A stretch of 64,000 bases of DNA from Hydrogenophilales bacterium 16-64-46 (GCA_002281775.1 NCGY01000010.1:1-64000); one strand, 5' to 3'. Counted from the stretch's first letter, positions 34,963-46,313 are shown. The notes: generated by a model from the letters alone, not told the origin. Numbers and translations: made by a program.

Positions 34963-35871
34963 CTAGTTGGCGGAAATCTTCTGGATCGCCTGCTGGATTT
35001 CGGCGATGGCGCGCTCGATTTCGTCGTCGGACACTACGGCGGCACCTGGCACCGGGCGCAGGGCGTTGATCTGGGTGGTGACACCGCCGGAGGGCAGCGC
35101 CAGGGTGGAAATCGCATCCTTGCTCGGCATCCGCGCCTCGCCCCAGGTCATGGTCACGAGGCTGAGGTTGTCGCCGTGTTCGCCGCCGCGAAACTCGGCG
35201 TGGTCCATCAGATGGCGCACGGCGTCGTCCAGCGTGTAGGCGTTGATCAGCGCCGAGAGCTCGTGCGCGTTGACCATGCCCCAGATGCCGTCGGTACAGA
35301 GCAGCAGGGTGTCGGCATCGTGCAGCGGAATCGGCGCGGCGCATTCCACCTGCGGGATCACATAGCCGCCCAGGCAGTTGGACACCTTGTTGCGTTCGGG
35401 ATGGTGGCCGGCCTCTTCTTCGGTGATGAGACCTTCGCGCACCAGTTGCGCAACCGCCGTGTGGTCTTCGGTACGGGCGATGAGATCGCCGTCGCTGAAG
35501 AAATACAGGCGCGAGTCGCCGACGTGTGCCCAGTAGGCGGTATCGTCCTGCACCACGGCGGCGACGACGGTGGTGTGGGGGATTTCCAGCAGGTCCTGTT
35601 CGACGGCGTAGTCGTTGATGGCGTAGTGGGCGCGGGTGATGGTGTCGGAGAGAAAGGCGCGCGGGTCGGCGAGCCGGGGTTTGGCCTGTTTCTGGAACTG
35701 GTCGGTGAGCGTCTGCACGGCGATCTGCGCGGCGATCTCGCCGTGCATGTGGCCGCCCATGCCGTCGGCGACCACCATCAGCAGCGCCTCCCGACTGTAG
35801 GAGTAGGCCACGCGGTCTTCGTTGTTCTTGCGTCCGCCCTGGCGGGAAGCTTGGTAGATGGTGAATTTCAT
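34963..35871 (-). CDS. PP2C-family protein serine/threonine phosphatase
   Basis: This 302-residue metal-dependent phosphatase has the PP2C motifs [11 protein letters not shown] (metal-binding Asp), [43 protein letters not shown] and [11 protein letters not shown]. It dephosphorylates Ser/Thr residues and pairs with the Ser/Thr kinase encoded nine bases upstream, a common stp/stk layout. A C-terminal acidic helix (residues about 275-300) is extra. The targets are unknown. Confidence 0.92.
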   Translation of the reverse strand: MKFTIYQASRQGGRKNNEDRVAYSYSREALLMVVADGMGGHMHGEIAAQIAVQTLTDQFQKQAKPRLADPRAFLSDTITRAHYAINDYAVEQDLLEIPHTTVVAAVVQDDTAYWAHVGDSRLYFFSDGDLIARTEDHTAVAQLVREGLITEEEAGHHPERNKVSNCLGGYVIPQVECAAPIPLHDADTLLLCTDGIWGMVNAHELSALINAYTLDDAVRHLMDHAEFRGGEHGDNLSLVTMTWGEARMPSKDAISTLALPSGGVTTQINALRPVPGAAVVSDDEIERAIAEIQQAIQKISAN

Positions 35872-35880
35872 GGTCGTACT

Positions 35881-36825
35881 CTAGAACAAATCCCTGCCCA
35901 GGGTGCGCTTGAGGTTCCCCAGCAGCGACGGGCGTTTCCTTTCCATGGCCGAACGGTCCATCAGCACTTTCTGCAGGCTGAAGACGCTTTGCGGTCGCTC
36001 CATGTAGTTGAGCTTGAGGCAATGATCGATGGTTTCCAGCAACTGCCCGGAATACTGGCCGCGCCAGTTGGTGGTGGCCGGCACCAGCTTGTCGTTGAGC
36101 AGGCGGGCGTCGGCGGCCTGCGGCGGATAGCCGGCCAGACATGCATACAGGCTTGCGCCGACGCTGTAGATGTCGGTCCACGGCCCCAGCCGTTCGCGGT
36201 TATGGTACTGCTCGGGCGCAGCAAACCCCGGCGTATACATGGGTTGCAGCTTGCTCTCTTCCTGCGTGAGCGTCTGCCGCGCCGCGCCGAAGTCGATCAG
36301 CACCGGCGAGCCGTCGAGGCGGATATAGAGGTTGGACGGCTTGATGTCGAGATGCAGCAGCTTGTGGGTGTGCACCTCGCGCAGGCCGTTGAGTAGATGG
36401 GCGAAGACCCGGCGGATGAAACTCTCGCGGATGGTGCCGCGATTGGCCTGGATATGCTGTTGCAAGGTCTTGCCGCGCTCGAAACGCATCACCATGTAGA
36501 CGGTGTCGTTGGCGCGGAAGAAATTGGTCACCCGGATGACGTTGGGATGGTTGATGCACGCCAGGGCCCGGCCTTCCTCGAAGAAGCACTTCATGCCGTG
36601 GCGGAAGATGGCGTTGTTTTCGGTGGAATTGGCCTGCACCAGGACCGAGCCTTCGGTGCGCAGCACCAGCGCGCCCGGCAGGTATTCCTTGATCGCCACC
36701 GGCTGGTTGGCTTCGTCGCGCGCCAGATAGACCATGCTGAAGCCGCCGCCGCCGATCTTGCGGACAATGGTGTATTCGTTCAGCCGGTAGCCGTTGGGCA
36801 GCGCCTGATTAGGTTGAGTCGCCAT
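35881..36825 (-). CDS. Hanks-type serine/threonine protein kinase
   Basis: This 314-residue cytoplasmic kinase has the glycine loop IGGGGFSMVYLARDE and the ATP lysine in VAIKEYLP. The catalytic loop is HLDIKPSNLYI, with Leu in place of the usual Arg before Asp. DFG is present as IDFGAARQ, and the P+1/APE region as TPGFAAPEQY. No membrane helix, PASTA or other sensor domain is present. The HLD variant of HRD places it among non-RD kinases. It forms a pair with the PP2C gene and diverges from yicC. Confidence 0.9.
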   Translation of the reverse strand: MATQPNQALPNGYRLNEYTIVRKIGGGGFSMVYLARDEANQPVAIKEYLPGALVLRTEGSVLVQANSTENNAIFRHGMKCFFEEGRALACINHPNVIRVTNFFRANDTVYMVMRFERGKTLQQHIQANRGTIRESFIRRVFAHLLNGLREVHTHKLLHLDIKPSNLYIRLDGSPVLIDFGAARQTLTQEESKLQPMYTPGFAAPEQYHNRERLGPWTDIYSVGASLYACLAGYPPQAADARLLNDKLVPATTNWRGQYSGQLLETIDHCLKLNYMERPQSVFSLQKVLMDRSAMERKRPSLLGNLKRTLGRDLF

Positions 36826-36896
36826 ATTCGAACGTCTATTATCTTTCTTCGCCGGCTCCGCTCCGGCGTATTTCCGTAACTTACCGTCTAGTGCCC

Positions 36897-37763
36897 ATGA
36901 CCGCCAGCATGACCGGGTTCGCCGCCCATAGCCACCCCCTCGAACATGCCAGCGTCAGCGTCGATCTGCGCAGCGTCAACCAGCGTTACCTCGAACTGCA
37001 TTTCCGTCTGGCCGACGAATGCCGTGCGCTCGAACCGAAACTGCGTGAACTCCTCCAGCAGCGCCTCATGCGTGGCAAGGTCGAATGCCGGATCAGCATC
37101 GCGCCGCTTGCCGCCGCCTCGCTGGATAACGGCTTGAATCCAGCCATTCTTGAGCAGTTGGCGCAGTGGCAGGCTGCGGTGCAGGCCCGCCTGCCCGACG
37201 CCGCGCCGCTATCCGTAAGCGAGGTGCTGCGCTGGCCCGGCACCCTGCCCAGCGCCGCGCCGTCGGCAGACGACCTGAGCGAAGCGGCGCTGGCGTCGAT
37301 GCAAGTCGCACTGCAGGAGCTGGTCGCCAGTCGGCTGCGCGAAGGGGCCAGGCTGCGCCAGCACATCCTCGACCGGCTGGCGGCGGCCGAGTCGCAGGTG
37401 GCGGCACTGCAACCGCTGTTGCCCACCCTGGCGGCGGCACAGCAGGAAAAACTCGCCGCGCGCCTGCGCGAATCGCTCGGCGAGGCCGGCCACGAACGGC
37501 TGGCGCAGGAACTCGCGCTGATCGCGCAAAAGCTCGACATCGACGAGGAACTGTCGCGCCTGGAAACCCACTTCGGCGAAGTCCGGCGCGTGCTCGACCA
37601 GCCCGGCGCAGTCGGCAAGCGGCTCGATTTCCTGATGCAGGAACTGCATCGCGAAGCCAATACCCTGGGTTCGAAATCCGCTGCCGTCGAAACCTCGCGC
37701 GCCTCGCTCGAACTCAAGGTACTGATCGAGCAGATGCGCGAGCAGGTACAAAACATCGAATGA
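36897..37763 (+). CDS. yicC: YicC-family endoribonuclease
   Basis: This protein of about 288 residues begins MTASMTGFAAHS, the classic YicC N-terminus, and includes LRSVNQRYLELHFRL and RGKVECRI. The C-terminal DUF1732 segment is EELSRLETHFGEVRRVL ... LDFLMQELHREANTLGSKS. YicC proteins are stress-related endoribonucleases. I prefer the ATG at 36897 over the GTG at 36891. It sits 16 bases ahead of gmk in a conserved order. Confidence 0.93.
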   Translation: MTASMTGFAAHSHPLEHASVSVDLRSVNQRYLELHFRLADECRALEPKLRELLQQRLMRGKVECRISIAPLAAASLDNGLNPAILEQLAQWQAAVQARLPDAAPLSVSEVLRWPGTLPSAAPSADDLSEAALASMQVALQELVASRLREGARLRQHILDRLAAAESQVAALQPLLPTLAAAQQEKLAARLRESLGEAGHERLAQELALIAQKLDIDEELSRLETHFGEVRRVLDQPGAVGKRLDFLMQELHREANTLGSKSAAVETSRASLELKVLIEQMREQVQNIE

Positions 37764-37779
37764 CTTCCGGACTTTACCC

Positions 37780-38406
37780 ATGAATGCAAACCGCAGCGGC
37801 GTGCTCTACGTCGTCTCCGCCCCCTCCGGTGCCGGCAAGACCAGCCTCGTCAAGGCGCTCCTCAAGGCCGACCCGGCGATCCGCCTGTCTGTCTCCTACA
37901 CCACGCGCGCGCCGCGCCCGGGCGAAACCGACGGGCGCGATTATCATTTCATCGACCGTGACCGCTTCCAGAACATGCTGGCCGAAGGCGAATTCCTCGA
38001 ACACGCCGAGGTCTATGGCAACTTCTACGGCACGTCCAAGGGCAGCATCGCGCAGGATTTGCATACCGGCCACGACGTGCTGCTGGAAATCGACTGGCAG
38101 GGGGCGACGCAGGTGAAACTGCACTTTCCCGATTCGCGTTCGGTCTTCATCCTGCCGCCGTCGTTCAACGCCCTGCGCACGCGGCTCAAGGGGCGCGGCC
38201 AGGACAGCGACGACGTGATCGAGCGGCGCTTGGCCGCCGCCGCCGACGATGTCTCTCACGCCGGAGCGTTCGACTATATAATCATCAATGATGACTTCGA
38301 TCACGCGCTCGCCGACTTGATCGCTGTCACCCGCAGCATCCGCCTGGAAGGCCCGCGTCAGCTCAGGCAGCACGCCGCCTTGTTCGAGGCCTTCCGCCGC
38401 AACTGA
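37780..38406 (+). CDS. gmk: Guanylate kinase
   Basis: This 208-residue enzyme phosphorylates GMP to GDP with ATP. The P-loop is [19 protein letters not shown]-binding residues lie in [19 protein letters not shown], and YGNFYGTSK is also typical. Length and sequence are standard. It sits between yicC and rpoZ, as in most proteobacteria, linking GTP/ppGpp metabolism genes. Confidence 0.97.
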   Translation: MNANRSGVLYVVSAPSGAGKTSLVKALLKADPAIRLSVSYTTRAPRPGETDGRDYHFIDRDRFQNMLAEGEFLEHAEVYGNFYGTSKGSIAQDLHTGHDVLLEIDWQGATQVKLHFPDSRSVFILPPSFNALRTRLKGRGQDSDDVIERRLAAAADDVSHAGAFDYIIINDDFDHALADLIAVTRSIRLEGPRQLRQHAALFEAFRRN

Positions 38407-38426
38407 ATCCTCGCAGGAGAATCCGC

Positions 38427-38630
38427 ATGGCCCGTATCACCGTCGACGATTGTATCGACATGATCCCCAACCGTTTCGAACTCACGCTGGCCGCCACCTA
38501 CCGCGCCCGCCAGCTGGCCCAGGGCTCGCAGCCCATGGTCGAGTCGAAAGACAAACCCGTCGTCACCGCGCTGCGTGAAATCTCCGCCGGCAAGGTCGGT
38601 CGTGAAATCCTCAACCGGGGTCGCGCCTAG
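38427..38630 (+). CDS. rpoZ: RNA polymerase omega subunit
   Basis: This 67-residue subunit begins [20 protein letters not shown] and continues [13 protein letters not shown], matching the omega family at its usual length. Omega stabilises beta-prime and forms part of a ppGpp site. It follows gmk by 20 bases with AGGAGA before the ATG and overlaps the start of spoT. Confidence 0.96.
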   Translation: MARITVDDCIDMIPNRFELTLAATYRARQLAQGSQPMVESKDKPVVTALREISAGKVGREILNRGRA

Positions 38631-40821
38631 CACGTCGCTTCCCGACACGCCGGCGCCTGATGACCCTGCGCCGGCGGTAACGCACGTCTTCGACACGCTG
38701 CGCCCGGCGCTGGCTTACCTGCCGCCCAGCGATGTCGACATCATCGAAGACGCCTACGAATTCAGCCGCCACGCCCACGAGGGGCAGTTCCGCAAGAGCG
38801 GCGAACCCTATATCTCACATCCGCTGGCCGTGGCCGGCATCCTCGCCGGCTGGCATCTGGACGCGCAGACGCTCGCCGCCGCCCTGCTCCACGACGTGGT
38901 GGAAGACACCCCCGCCACCGCCAGCGAAATCGAAGCCCGTTACGGCAAGGCCGTGGCCTTGCTGGTCGAGGGCGTCTCCAAGCTCGACAAGCTGGCCTTC
39001 GAGTCGGAGCAGCAGGCGCAGGCGGAAAACTTCCGCAAGATGCTGCTGGCGATGGCACAGGATGTGCGTGTGATCCTGGTGAAACTCGCCGACCGCCTGC
39101 ACAACATGCACACCATGGGCGCGATGCCGCCGGAAAAACGCAAGCGCATCGCGACCGAAACGCTGGAAATCTACGCCCCCATCGCCAACCGCCTGGGCCT
39201 GCACGCGGTGTATCAGGAACTCGAAGATCTGGGTTTCCGCTACCAGCACCCCAACCGCTGTCAGGTGCTGTCCCGCGCGGTGAAGGCCGCACGCGGCAAC
39301 CGCCGCGAACTGGTGGAAAAGATCAAGATCGCGCTGCAGGAAAAGCTCGACCAGGCGAACGTCGACGCCACGATCAGCGGCCGCGAAAAACACCTCTACA
39401 GCATCTACCGCAAGATGCAGGAAAAGAACCTGGCGTTTTCCGAGGTGTTCGACATCTACGGTTTCCGCGTGGTGGTGCGCGACCAGCCCTCGTGCTATCT
39501 CGCGCTGGGCGCGCTGCACGCGCTGTACAAGCCCATTCCAGGCAAGTTCAAGGACTACATCGCCATCCCCAAGGCTAACGGCTACCAGTCGCTGCATTCC
39601 ATCCTGTTCGGCCCGGCCGGTACGCCCATCGAGGTGCAGATCCGCACCACCGAGATGAACCGGCTGGCGGAGACCGGCATCGCCTCACACTGGATGTACA
39701 AGTCGGCAGACGCCGCGCTGTCGGACGTGCAGACACGCACCCACCGCTGGCTGCAATCGCTGCTGGATATCCAGGCCGACCACGGTGATTCGCCCGAATT
39801 TCTCGAACACATCAAGGTCGACCTCTTCCCCGACGAGGTCTACGTGTTCACGCCCAAGGGCAGGATCATGGCGCTGCCGCGCGGGGCGACGGCGGTGGAT
39901 TTTGCCTTTGCGGTGCACACCGACGTGGGCCACCGCTGCGTCGCGGTGAAGATCAACTACGAACTGATGCCGCTGCGCACGCAACTCAGGAATGGCGACC
40001 ACGTCGAGATTCTCACCGCGTCGAATGCCACGCCCAATTCGGCCTGGCTCAATTTCGTCGTCACCGGCAAGGCGCGCTCGCACATCCGCAACTACCTGCG
40101 CACGGCGCGTGCAACGGAAGCGGCGGCGCTGGGTGAACGCCTGCTCAACCACGCCCTCGCAACCCTGCATCCGGAAAAAATGGAAGCAGACCCGGTGGTG
40201 TGGGAACGCCTGCTGAAGGACTACGGCATGCAGTCCAAGCAGGAGCTCTACACCGCCGTCGGCCTCGGCGGCAAGCTGCCGCTGGTGGTGGCGCACCAGC
40301 TGCTGCACATGCACGGCGACCGCACCGGCGAACCGGCGCATCCGCACGCGATCAGCATTCGCGGCACCGAGGGCATCGCGGTCGAGCTGGCGCAATGCTG
40401 CCACCCGATTCCCGGTGACCCCATCCTGGGTTTCATCCACAAGGATCGCGGCCTCATCATCCACACCCACGACTGCCCGTCGATCCGCGCCTTCCGCGCC
40501 GACCCCGACAAGTGGCTGGACGTGGAATGGGAAGCCGAGCCGGGCCATCTGTTCGACGTGCAGATCAAGGTCATCGTCGGCAACCAGCGCGGCGTGCTTG
40601 CCAAGGTGGCCGCCGCCATCGCCGAGCAGGGGTCCAACATCGGCAACGTGTCGATGGAAGAAGAAGACGGCAGTCCCTACACCATCCTGTTCTTCACCGT
40701 GCAGGTGGAAAACCGCATGCACCTTGCGCGTGTGATGCGCGGGCTGCGCGTGCTGCCCGAGGTGGTGCGCATCTTCCGCATCAAGGGCAGGAAGGACGGC
40801 CGTGCGGCGCAGTCGCAGTAG
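38602..40821 (+). CDS. spoT: Bifunctional (p)ppGpp synthetase/hydrolase SpoT
   Basis: This protein of about 739 residues has an HD hydrolase domain ([32 protein letters not shown]) and a synthetase domain ([38 protein letters not shown]). A TGS domain ([20 protein letters not shown]) and a C-terminal ACT domain ([21 protein letters not shown]) follow. The preserved HD motif supports hydrolase activity. Starts at GTG 38575 or 38602 are both inside rpoZ; I chose 38602 because AAGG lies six bases upstream. Confidence 0.95.
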   Translation: MKSSTGVAPSTSLPDTPAPDDPAPAVTHVFDTLRPALAYLPPSDVDIIEDAYEFSRHAHEGQFRKSGEPYISHPLAVAGILAGWHLDAQTLAAALLHDVVEDTPATASEIEARYGKAVALLVEGVSKLDKLAFESEQQAQAENFRKMLLAMAQDVRVILVKLADRLHNMHTMGAMPPEKRKRIATETLEIYAPIANRLGLHAVYQELEDLGFRYQHPNRCQVLSRAVKAARGNRRELVEKIKIALQEKLDQANVDATISGREKHLYSIYRKMQEKNLAFSEVFDIYGFRVVVRDQPSCYLALGALHALYKPIPGKFKDYIAIPKANGYQSLHSILFGPAGTPIEVQIRTTEMNRLAETGIASHWMYKSADAALSDVQTRTHRWLQSLLDIQADHGDSPEFLEHIKVDLFPDEVYVFTPKGRIMALPRGATAVDFAFAVHTDVGHRCVAVKINYELMPLRTQLRNGDHVEILTASNATPNSAWLNFVVTGKARSHIRNYLRTARATEAAALGERLLNHALATLHPEKMEADPVVWERLLKDYGMQSKQELYTAVGLGGKLPLVVAHQLLHMHGDRTGEPAHPHAISIRGTEGIAVELAQCCHPIPGDPILGFIHKDRGLIIHTHDCPSIRAFRADPDKWLDVEWEAEPGHLFDVQIKVIVGNQRGVLAKVAAAIAEQGSNIGNVSMEEEDGSPYTILFFTVQVENRMHLARVMRGLRVLPEVVRIFRIKGRKDGRAAQSQ

Positions 40822-40844
40822 CGCCGGCGCGCACGCAAACGGCG

Positions 40845-41615
40845 CTACACGGCGACGCCGGCGATGAGACCGTCGGCAAACCAGGTGTGGAGATACTGCG
40901 CGAGCCGCCCCTGCGCATCGTCACACCCCGCTGCCAGTGACTGGCACACGTCGGCGAAGCGCATGCCCTGTCGCAGCGCCTGCAGGGCTGCGAACTCCTG
41001 TGCCTCGATCGTCCGGAAATGCGGCTGCCATTCCCGCCGCCATATGCACAGTCCGGCTGCGTCATCGAGACGCTGCGCCACCGGCGGCGTTTCCCCACGC
41101 TCGAGCGCGGTCCAGATCGCCGGGGTGTTGAATTGCAGTGGCAGCAAGGCGAGCGTAGGCAGAGGATGCAGGATCAGGGTTTCCCACTGTTCGGCCGCCA
41201 GGGGGGCGAGCGACTCAATGCCGAGCGCCGCGGCATCCGGCCCGTCGAAGGCCTGCCGCAGGAGCCAGTCCATGCGCGCGAGTTCGGCGATGTCCCGGTC
41301 TGCCGGAAACTGCGCGTCCAGCCAGTCGGGAAACTGCGCGCCGTAGTCGCGCAGGCTGCGATGCCGTGGCGGATGGGCGTCGATATAGGCGCGTGCGCAG
41401 GCATCGAAACGGGTGTCGCCCAGATAGCTCCAGGTTTTTTCATACGTGTCGCGCAGGGTGTCGGCCAGCCGCACACGGTAGGCGTTGTGGTAGATGCCGA
41501 GCCGCTGCGCCACATTGATGCGCCCGCCGCTGCGGATGCGCGGCAGCACAGCGTCGCCAACGTCCAGCAGATAATCGTGCAGGTCACGCTGCACCTCTAC
41601 CAGCGGCGCGTTCAT
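40845..41615 (-). CDS. bufC: BufC-type (HvfC/DUF2063) maturation partner
   Basis: This 256-residue protein has the DUF2063 N-terminal domain ([35 protein letters not shown]), which is putatively DNA-binding by name but acts as the MbnC-like partner of DUF692 enzymes. With BufB it modifies cysteines of the precursor peptide. Its ATG overlaps the bufB stop by four bases. It converges on spoT with a 23-base gap and no terminator. Confidence 0.85.
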   Translation of the reverse strand: MNAPLVEVQRDLHDYLLDVGDAVLPRIRSGGRINVAQRLGIYHNAYRVRLADTLRDTYEKTWSYLGDTRFDACARAYIDAHPPRHRSLRDYGAQFPDWLDAQFPADRDIAELARMDWLLRQAFDGPDAAALGIESLAPLAAEQWETLILHPLPTLALLPLQFNTPAIWTALERGETPPVAQRLDDAAGLCIWRREWQPHFRTIEAQEFAALQALRQGMRFADVCQSLAAGCDDAQGRLAQYLHTWFADGLIAGVAV

Positions 41616-42451
41616 GCGACCGCCTGCCGTTCCGCTGCCACCCGCGCCGCGATGGCGCGCGCCTGGTCGAGCTCGGCGAGAAGCTCAGGCAACGGCGGAA
41701 TGTGGTCGTCGCGCTCGATCATCGTCGCCACCTCGCCGAACAGACAGCAAGCGTCGGCGTATAGTGCCCACACCGCGTCGCACACCGGATGGTCGTGGGT
41801 ATCGACGATGTAGTCGCCGTGGTCGTGATGCCCCGCCAGATGGATCTGCCGCACGCGGGTCGCCGGCAGCGCGCGCAGGTAGGCCTGCGCATCGAAACCG
41901 TGGTTGACGCTGCTGACGTAGATATTGTTCACGTCGAGCAGCAGCAGGCAGTCGGCCTCTTCCGCCACGGCGCGCACAAAGTCCCATTCGGGCATCACCG
42001 AATCCATGAATTCCAGATAGCTCGACACGTTTTCCAGCAGGATGCGTTCGCCCAGCAGATCCTGCACCTGGCGCACGTGTGCGACCACCAGCTTGAGTGC
42101 CTCTTCGCTGTAGGGTAGCGGCAACAGGTCGTGGCTGTTGCGACCACCCACGCCGGTCCAGCACAGGTGATCGGACACCCACAGCGGCTCGACGCGCCGG
42201 TGCAACTGCCGGAGCTGATCGAGATAATCGCGATCCAGCGGGTCGCTCGAACCGATGGAGAGCGACACGCCGTGCAGCGCGACGGGATAGTCGGCACGGA
42301 TCGCATCGAGCATGGCGAGCGGCTTGCCACCCGGCACCATGTAATTTTCGGAAATGAGTTCGAGCCAGTCCACCGGCTGGCGCGCGTCGAGAAAGTCGGC
42401 ATAGTGCTCGGGGCGCAGCCCCAGGCCGAATCCGGGAAAATGATTGCTCAT
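41612..42451 (-). CDS. bufB: BufB-type DUF692 multinuclear iron oxygenase
   Basis: This 279-residue TIM-barrel enzyme of the DUF692/MbnB family has [15 protein letters not shown] at the N-terminus, then [10 protein letters not shown] and [11 protein letters not shown]. Metal-binding strands follow: [38 protein letters not shown] and [21 protein letters not shown]. MbnB enzymes use an iron cluster and O2 to convert peptide cysteines into heterocycles. The ATG at 42449-42451 is chosen because the longer frame is unrelated. It lies downstream of bufA across two hairpins. Confidence 0.9.
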   Translation of the reverse strand: MSNHFPGFGLGLRPEHYADFLDARQPVDWLELISENYMVPGGKPLAMLDAIRADYPVALHGVSLSIGSSDPLDRDYLDQLRQLHRRVEPLWVSDHLCWTGVGGRNSHDLLPLPYSEEALKLVVAHVRQVQDLLGERILLENVSSYLEFMDSVMPEWDFVRAVAEEADCLLLLDVNNIYVSSVNHGFDAQAYLRALPATRVRQIHLAGHHDHGDYIVDTHDHPVCDAVWALYADACCLFGEVATMIERDDHIPPLPELLAELDQARAIAARVAAERQAVA

Positions 42452-42470
42452 GGCGTATGGATTCCAGTGC

Positions 42471-42524
42471 GGTTGTGGTGCGCACCCGCAGGCAGGCACG
42501 CACCACAACCCCGGCAAGCCGGGG
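42471..42524 (-). promoter_or_regulatory. Two hairpins between bufA and bufB
   Basis: A perfect 12-bp inverted repeat (42471-42482 with 42499-42510, arm GGTTGTGGTGCG) overlaps a second GC-rich hairpin, CCCCGG-CAAG-CCGGGG (42509-42524). Both lie in the 85-base bufA-bufB spacer. Neither has a T-tract. Such structures often stabilise or partly terminate the upstream message, so the precursor peptide would be made in excess of its maturation enzymes. Confidence 0.6.
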
Positions 42525-42536
42525 AATTCATCCGGC

Positions 42537-42827
42537 TTACTTCGCCTTCAGATCGGCGATCACCCCGCCTTTTGCCAGGCATTCGCCGGCAGCCATGCCC
42601 TTGAAGCCGTGGCCGCCACAAGCGTTCTGCCCTTTGCAGCTGTGCTCGGCAGTCTTGCAGTCGCTGTTGCCCTTGCACGAATGCAGGCCGTAGCAATGCA
42701 CCTTGTCGCCGGCGGCGACAGCCGCGCCGCTGCTACCGGCCGGGTTGGAGGCCGCATTGGCCGCCATGGAAAACGCCATCAGGGCGGCGACGGAGGCGAG
42801 CGAAGCGCCTTTGGAAAGTTGGGACAT
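42537..42827 (-). CDS. bufA2: BufA2-type bufferin precursor peptide
   Basis: This 96-residue precursor has a signal peptide ([16 protein letters not shown]) and a mature part with six cysteines (45, 51, 57, 64, 70, 83) in CYGLHSC, SDCK, EHSCKG, NACGG and GEC contexts. It is an apparent periplasmic metallophore RiPP of the BufA2 type. BufB/BufC would convert some cysteines to copper-binding heterocycles. It is followed by bufB and bufC. No DoxX-type membrane protein (often a fourth gene) is seen. Confidence 0.85.
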   Translation of the reverse strand: MSQLSKGASLASVAALMAFSMAANAASNPAGSSGAAVAAGDKVHCYGLHSCKGNSDCKTAEHSCKGQNACGGHGFKGMAAGECLAKGGVIADLKAK

Positions 42828-42992
42828 GACACACTCCTTGTAGATTGAGATTGAGATCGAACTGAACGCATTCGGTGAATGCGAAACCCTGGCCGCGCCG
42901 CGTTATCATCCTGCCGACCGGGCGGGCCAGTGCGGTAGTCGCAGCGGCCGGGGTTTCCTTACACGCCCACAGATCAATTTTCAGGAACTCGC

Positions 42993-43370
42993 ATGAAACA
43001 GATCATTTCCACCCCAGAGGCCCCCGCCGCCATCGGCACCTACTCGCAGGCCGTACGTGCTGGCGACACCATTTATCTGTCCGGCCAGATCGGTCTCGAT
43101 CCCGCCACCATGCAACTTGTCGACGGTATCGAGGCGCAGATTCATCAGGTGTTCAAAAACCTCGCGGCCGTCGCCATGGCGGCCGGCGGCACGCTCGGCG
43201 ACGTAGTCAAGCTCAATGTCTTCCTCACCGACCTGGTGCATTTTCCCAAGGTGAGCGAAATCATGGCGCAGTACTTTGCCGAGCCCTACCCCGCCCGCGC
43301 GGCCGTCGGCGTGGCCGCGTTGCCACGCGGTGCGCTGGTGGAGGCCGACGCCGTGATGGTTCTCGGCTAA
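42993..43370 (+). CDS. ridA: RidA family (YjgF/YER057c/UK114) protein
   Basis: This 125-residue trimeric enamine/imine deaminase begins [23 protein letters not shown]. Typical motifs are [20 protein letters not shown] and [22 protein letters not shown], with Arg in PARAAV as the usual carboxylate-binding residue. It hydrolyses reactive enamines derived from threonine or serine dehydration. It lies between the buf genes and recG on the plus strand, and its stop is eight bases from the recG start. Confidence 0.93.
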   Translation: MKQIISTPEAPAAIGTYSQAVRAGDTIYLSGQIGLDPATMQLVDGIEAQIHQVFKNLAAVAMAAGGTLGDVVKLNVFLTDLVHFPKVSEIMAQYFAEPYPARAAVGVAALPRGALVEADAVMVLG

Positions 43371-43378
43371 ACCACACC

Positions 43379-45415
43379 TTGAAAGCGGCCTCGCCGTTTT
43401 CCTTTCCGGTCGCGCCGGGAACACTCGCCAAACTCGCCAAGCTCGGCATCCAGCGCGACGCCGACCTGGTGCTGCACCTGCCGCTGCGCTGGGAAGACGA
43501 AACCCGGCTCACCCCCATCCGCGACCTGTTGCCCGGTGCCACGGCGCAGGTGCAGGCCGTGGTCCGGGAATGCAAGGTCGCCTATCGGCCACGCCGGATG
43601 CTGACGCTCACGGTAGAGGATGCGGGTGGCGTGCTGGGCATCCGCTTTATCAATTTCTATCCCAGCCATCTCAAGTTGTTCCAGCCCGGCGAAAGCTTCC
43701 GTTTCATGGGCGAGGTGCGCGGCGGCTTTCTGGGCCTGGAAATGGTGCACCCGCGCTTCTCCAAGGCGGGTGACGACACCCCGCTGCCGTCCGGGTTGAC
43801 GCCGGTCTACCCCACCACGGCGGGACTGGCGCAGGCCACGCTGCGCAAGCTGGTCGCGCGGGCGCTCACCCAGCCACTCGAAGACACCCTGCCGCAGGCC
43901 TGGCTGGACGAGTTGGCGTTGCCGGGATTCGACGCCAGCATCCGCGCCCTGCACCAGCCACCGACGGATGCGGCGCTGGGCGAACTCGACCGCCGCACGC
44001 ATCCGGCCTGGCAGCGCCTGGCCTTTGACGAACTGCTGGCGCAGCAGCTGTCGCTGGCGGCTGCGCGCGCCGCGCGACGGCGACAACGCACCACGCCGCT
44101 GCCGGCGGCGCAGCGGCTGACGACCGACTTTCTGGCGCGTCTGCCGTTTGCCCTCACCTCGGCGCAGACCCGAGCCTGGCACGAGATCAGCCCCGACCTC
44201 GCGGCCGCGCACCCGATGCGCCGCCTGTTACAGGGCGACGTCGGCAGCGGCAAGACCGTGGTCGCCGCGCTGGCCTGCCTGCAGGCCGTTGAAAACAACC
44301 ACCAGGCGGCGTTCATGGCCCCCACTGAAATTCTTGCCGAGCAACACGCCACCAAGCTCGCGCCGCAGTTCGAGGCCATGGGCGTGCGCTGCGCGTGGAT
44401 TTCCGGCAGCCAGCGCAAGTCGCAGCGTGCGGCGGCGTGGCAGGCCGTGGCAGGCGGTGCAGTCGATGTGGTGTTCGGCACCCACGCGCTGTTCCAGGAG
44501 GCAGGACAGTTTCACAATCTGGGCCTGGTCGTGGTCGACGAGCAGCATCGCTTCGGCGTGGGCCAGCGGCTGGCGCTGATGCAGAAGGGCCGGGAGCCGC
44601 ACCAGTTGATGATGAGCGCCACCCCGATCCCGCGCACTTTGGCGATGAGCTTTTTTGCCGACCTCGATGTATCGACCATCGACGCGCTCCCCCCCGGCCG
44701 CACGCCCGTCGTCACCAAGCTGGTGAGCGCGGCGCGGCGCGATGAGGTGCTCGACCGTGTCCGCGAGGCCTGCCTTGACGGCGGGCAGGCCTACTGGGTC
44801 TGCCCGCTGATCGAGGAATCCGAGAAACTGCAATTGCAGACCGCTGAGGACACCTACGCCACCTTGCGCGATCAATTGCCGGATCTCAATATCGGGCTGG
44901 TTCACGGTCGCATGAAACCCGCCGACAAGCAGGCTGTGATGGCCGCCTTCCAGTCGGGCACCCTCCACCTGCTGGTGGCGACGACCGTCATCGAAGTTGG
45001 CGTCGACGTGCCCAACGCCGCGCTGATGGTGATCGAGCACGCCGAGCGCATGGGGCTCGCGCAGCTGCATCAATTGCGGGGGCGCGTCGGGCGCGGCAGC
45101 CGCGAATCCGTCTGCGTGCTGCTATACCAGCCGCCGCTGTCCGAACTCGCGCGCGCGCGCCTCAAGGTCATCTACGAATCGACCGACGGTTTCGAGATTG
45201 CCCGCCAGGACCTGCAATTGCGCGGCCCCGGCGAACTCCTGGGACACCGCCAGAGCGGCCTGCCCATGCTGCGCTTTGCCGACCTGGAACGCGATGTCGC
45301 CCTGCTCGAAACGGCGCGCGATTGGGCCAGACGCTGTCTGTCTGAGGCCCCGGACGTGGCCGCGCGTCATGTCGAACGCTGGCTGGGTACGCGTCAGGCG
45401 CTGGCCGACAGCTGA
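43379..45415 (+). CDS. recG: ATP-dependent DNA helicase RecG
   Basis: This 678-residue helicase reverses stalled replication forks. It has an N-terminal wedge/OB domain ([34 protein letters not shown]), Walker [21 protein letters not shown] box [29 protein letters not shown] and the motif VI region [11 protein letters not shown]. The start is TTG at 43379, giving a normal-length protein; longer frames run through ridA. Confidence 0.95.
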   Translation: MKAASPFSFPVAPGTLAKLAKLGIQRDADLVLHLPLRWEDETRLTPIRDLLPGATAQVQAVVRECKVAYRPRRMLTLTVEDAGGVLGIRFINFYPSHLKLFQPGESFRFMGEVRGGFLGLEMVHPRFSKAGDDTPLPSGLTPVYPTTAGLAQATLRKLVARALTQPLEDTLPQAWLDELALPGFDASIRALHQPPTDAALGELDRRTHPAWQRLAFDELLAQQLSLAAARAARRRQRTTPLPAAQRLTTDFLARLPFALTSAQTRAWHEISPDLAAAHPMRRLLQGDVGSGKTVVAALACLQAVENNHQAAFMAPTEILAEQHATKLAPQFEAMGVRCAWISGSQRKSQRAAAWQAVAGGAVDVVFGTHALFQEAGQFHNLGLVVVDEQHRFGVGQRLALMQKGREPHQLMMSATPIPRTLAMSFFADLDVSTIDALPPGRTPVVTKLVSAARRDEVLDRVREACLDGGQAYWVCPLIEESEKLQLQTAEDTYATLRDQLPDLNIGLVHGRMKPADKQAVMAAFQSGTLHLLVATTVIEVGVDVPNAALMVIEHAERMGLAQLHQLRGRVGRGSRESVCVLLYQPPLSELARARLKVIYESTDGFEIARQDLQLRGPGELLGHRQSGLPMLRFADLERDVALLETARDWARRCLSEAPDVAARHVERWLGTRQALADS

Positions 45416-45455
45416 GCTGCGGCATAATGCGCGCGCTGACCCTTACGAGAATCGC

Positions 45456-46313
45456 ATGAAGCTGTCGACGCGACTGCGTTTGTACCTTGCCCTCACCCGG
45501 CTCGACAAGCCCATCGGCATCCTGCTGCTGCTGTGGCCCACGCTGTGGGGACTCTGGCTTGCCGGCAACGGTGAGCCGGACTGGCGCATCGTGGCAGTCT
45601 TTGTCGCCGGGGTGATCCTGATGCGCTCCGCCGGCTGCGCGATCAACGATTACGCCGACCGCGACATCGACGCGCACGTGGCACGCACACGCGACCGGCC
45701 ACTGGCGCGCGGCCTCGTCCCGCCGCGTGAGGCCCTGCTGCTGGCAGGCGGCCTTGCCCTGGCGGCATTCGTGCTGATCCTGCCGTTGAATACCCTGACC
45801 CTGCAACTTTCCGTGGTCGCCCTGCTGCTCGCGGCGAGCTATCCCTTCACCAAGCGTTTCCTCGCGATCCCGCAGGCCTACCTGGGCATCGCATTCGGCT
45901 TTGGCATCCCCATGGGCTATGCGGCCCTGAGCGGCGCGGTGCCGGCCGACGCCTGGCTGCTGCTGCTGGCCAATGTATTCTGGGCAATCGCCTACGACAC
46001 GGAATACGCCATGGTGGACAGGCCGGACGACCTCAAACTCGGCATCCGAACCTCCGCCATCACCTTCGGACGGCTGGATCGTGTGGCGATCGCGCTGTGC
46101 TACGCAGGCACGCTCGCGCTGCTCGCCTGGGTGGGGGGGCGCAACGCGCTGGGCGCGCCGTACTGGGTCGGGCTTGCCGTGGCCGGCGTCATGGCGCTCT
46201 ATCATCTCTGGCTGATCCGCGCGCGCGACGCCCGGGCGTGTTTCCGCGCCTTCCTGCACAACAGCTGGTTCGGTGCCGCGATCTTTGCCGGCCTGGTCCT
46301 CGCCCTGTATTGA
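45456..46313 (+). CDS. ubiA: UbiA, 4-hydroxybenzoate polyprenyltransferase
   Basis: This 285-residue integral membrane prenyltransferase of ubiquinone synthesis has the first Asp-rich motif NDYADRDID and the second Asp-rich region [19 protein letters not shown], within eight or nine hydrophobic helices. The N-terminal [19 protein letters not shown] is typical. The ATG at 45456 is used. It is convergent with, and directly abuts, the SPOR-like gene. Confidence 0.95.
   Translation: MKLSTRLRLYLALTRLDKPIGILLLLWPTLWGLWLAGNGEPDWRIVAVFVAGVILMRSAGCAINDYADRDIDAHVARTRDRPLARGLVPPREALLLAGGLALAAFVLILPLNTLTLQLSVVALLLAASYPFTKRFLAIPQAYLGIAFGFGIPMGYAALSGAVPADAWLLLLANVFWAIAYDTEYAMVDRPDDLKLGIRTSAITFGRLDRVAIALCYAGTLALLAWVGGRNALGAPYWVGLAVAGVMALYHLWLIRARDARACFRAFLHNSWFGAAIFAGLVLALY

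Noticed and set aside
34466..36181. Minus-strand frame of 571 codons across rph, phosphatase and kinase
   Set aside because: It is an alternate frame of three well-supported genes and is dominated by Arg/Pro/Gly.
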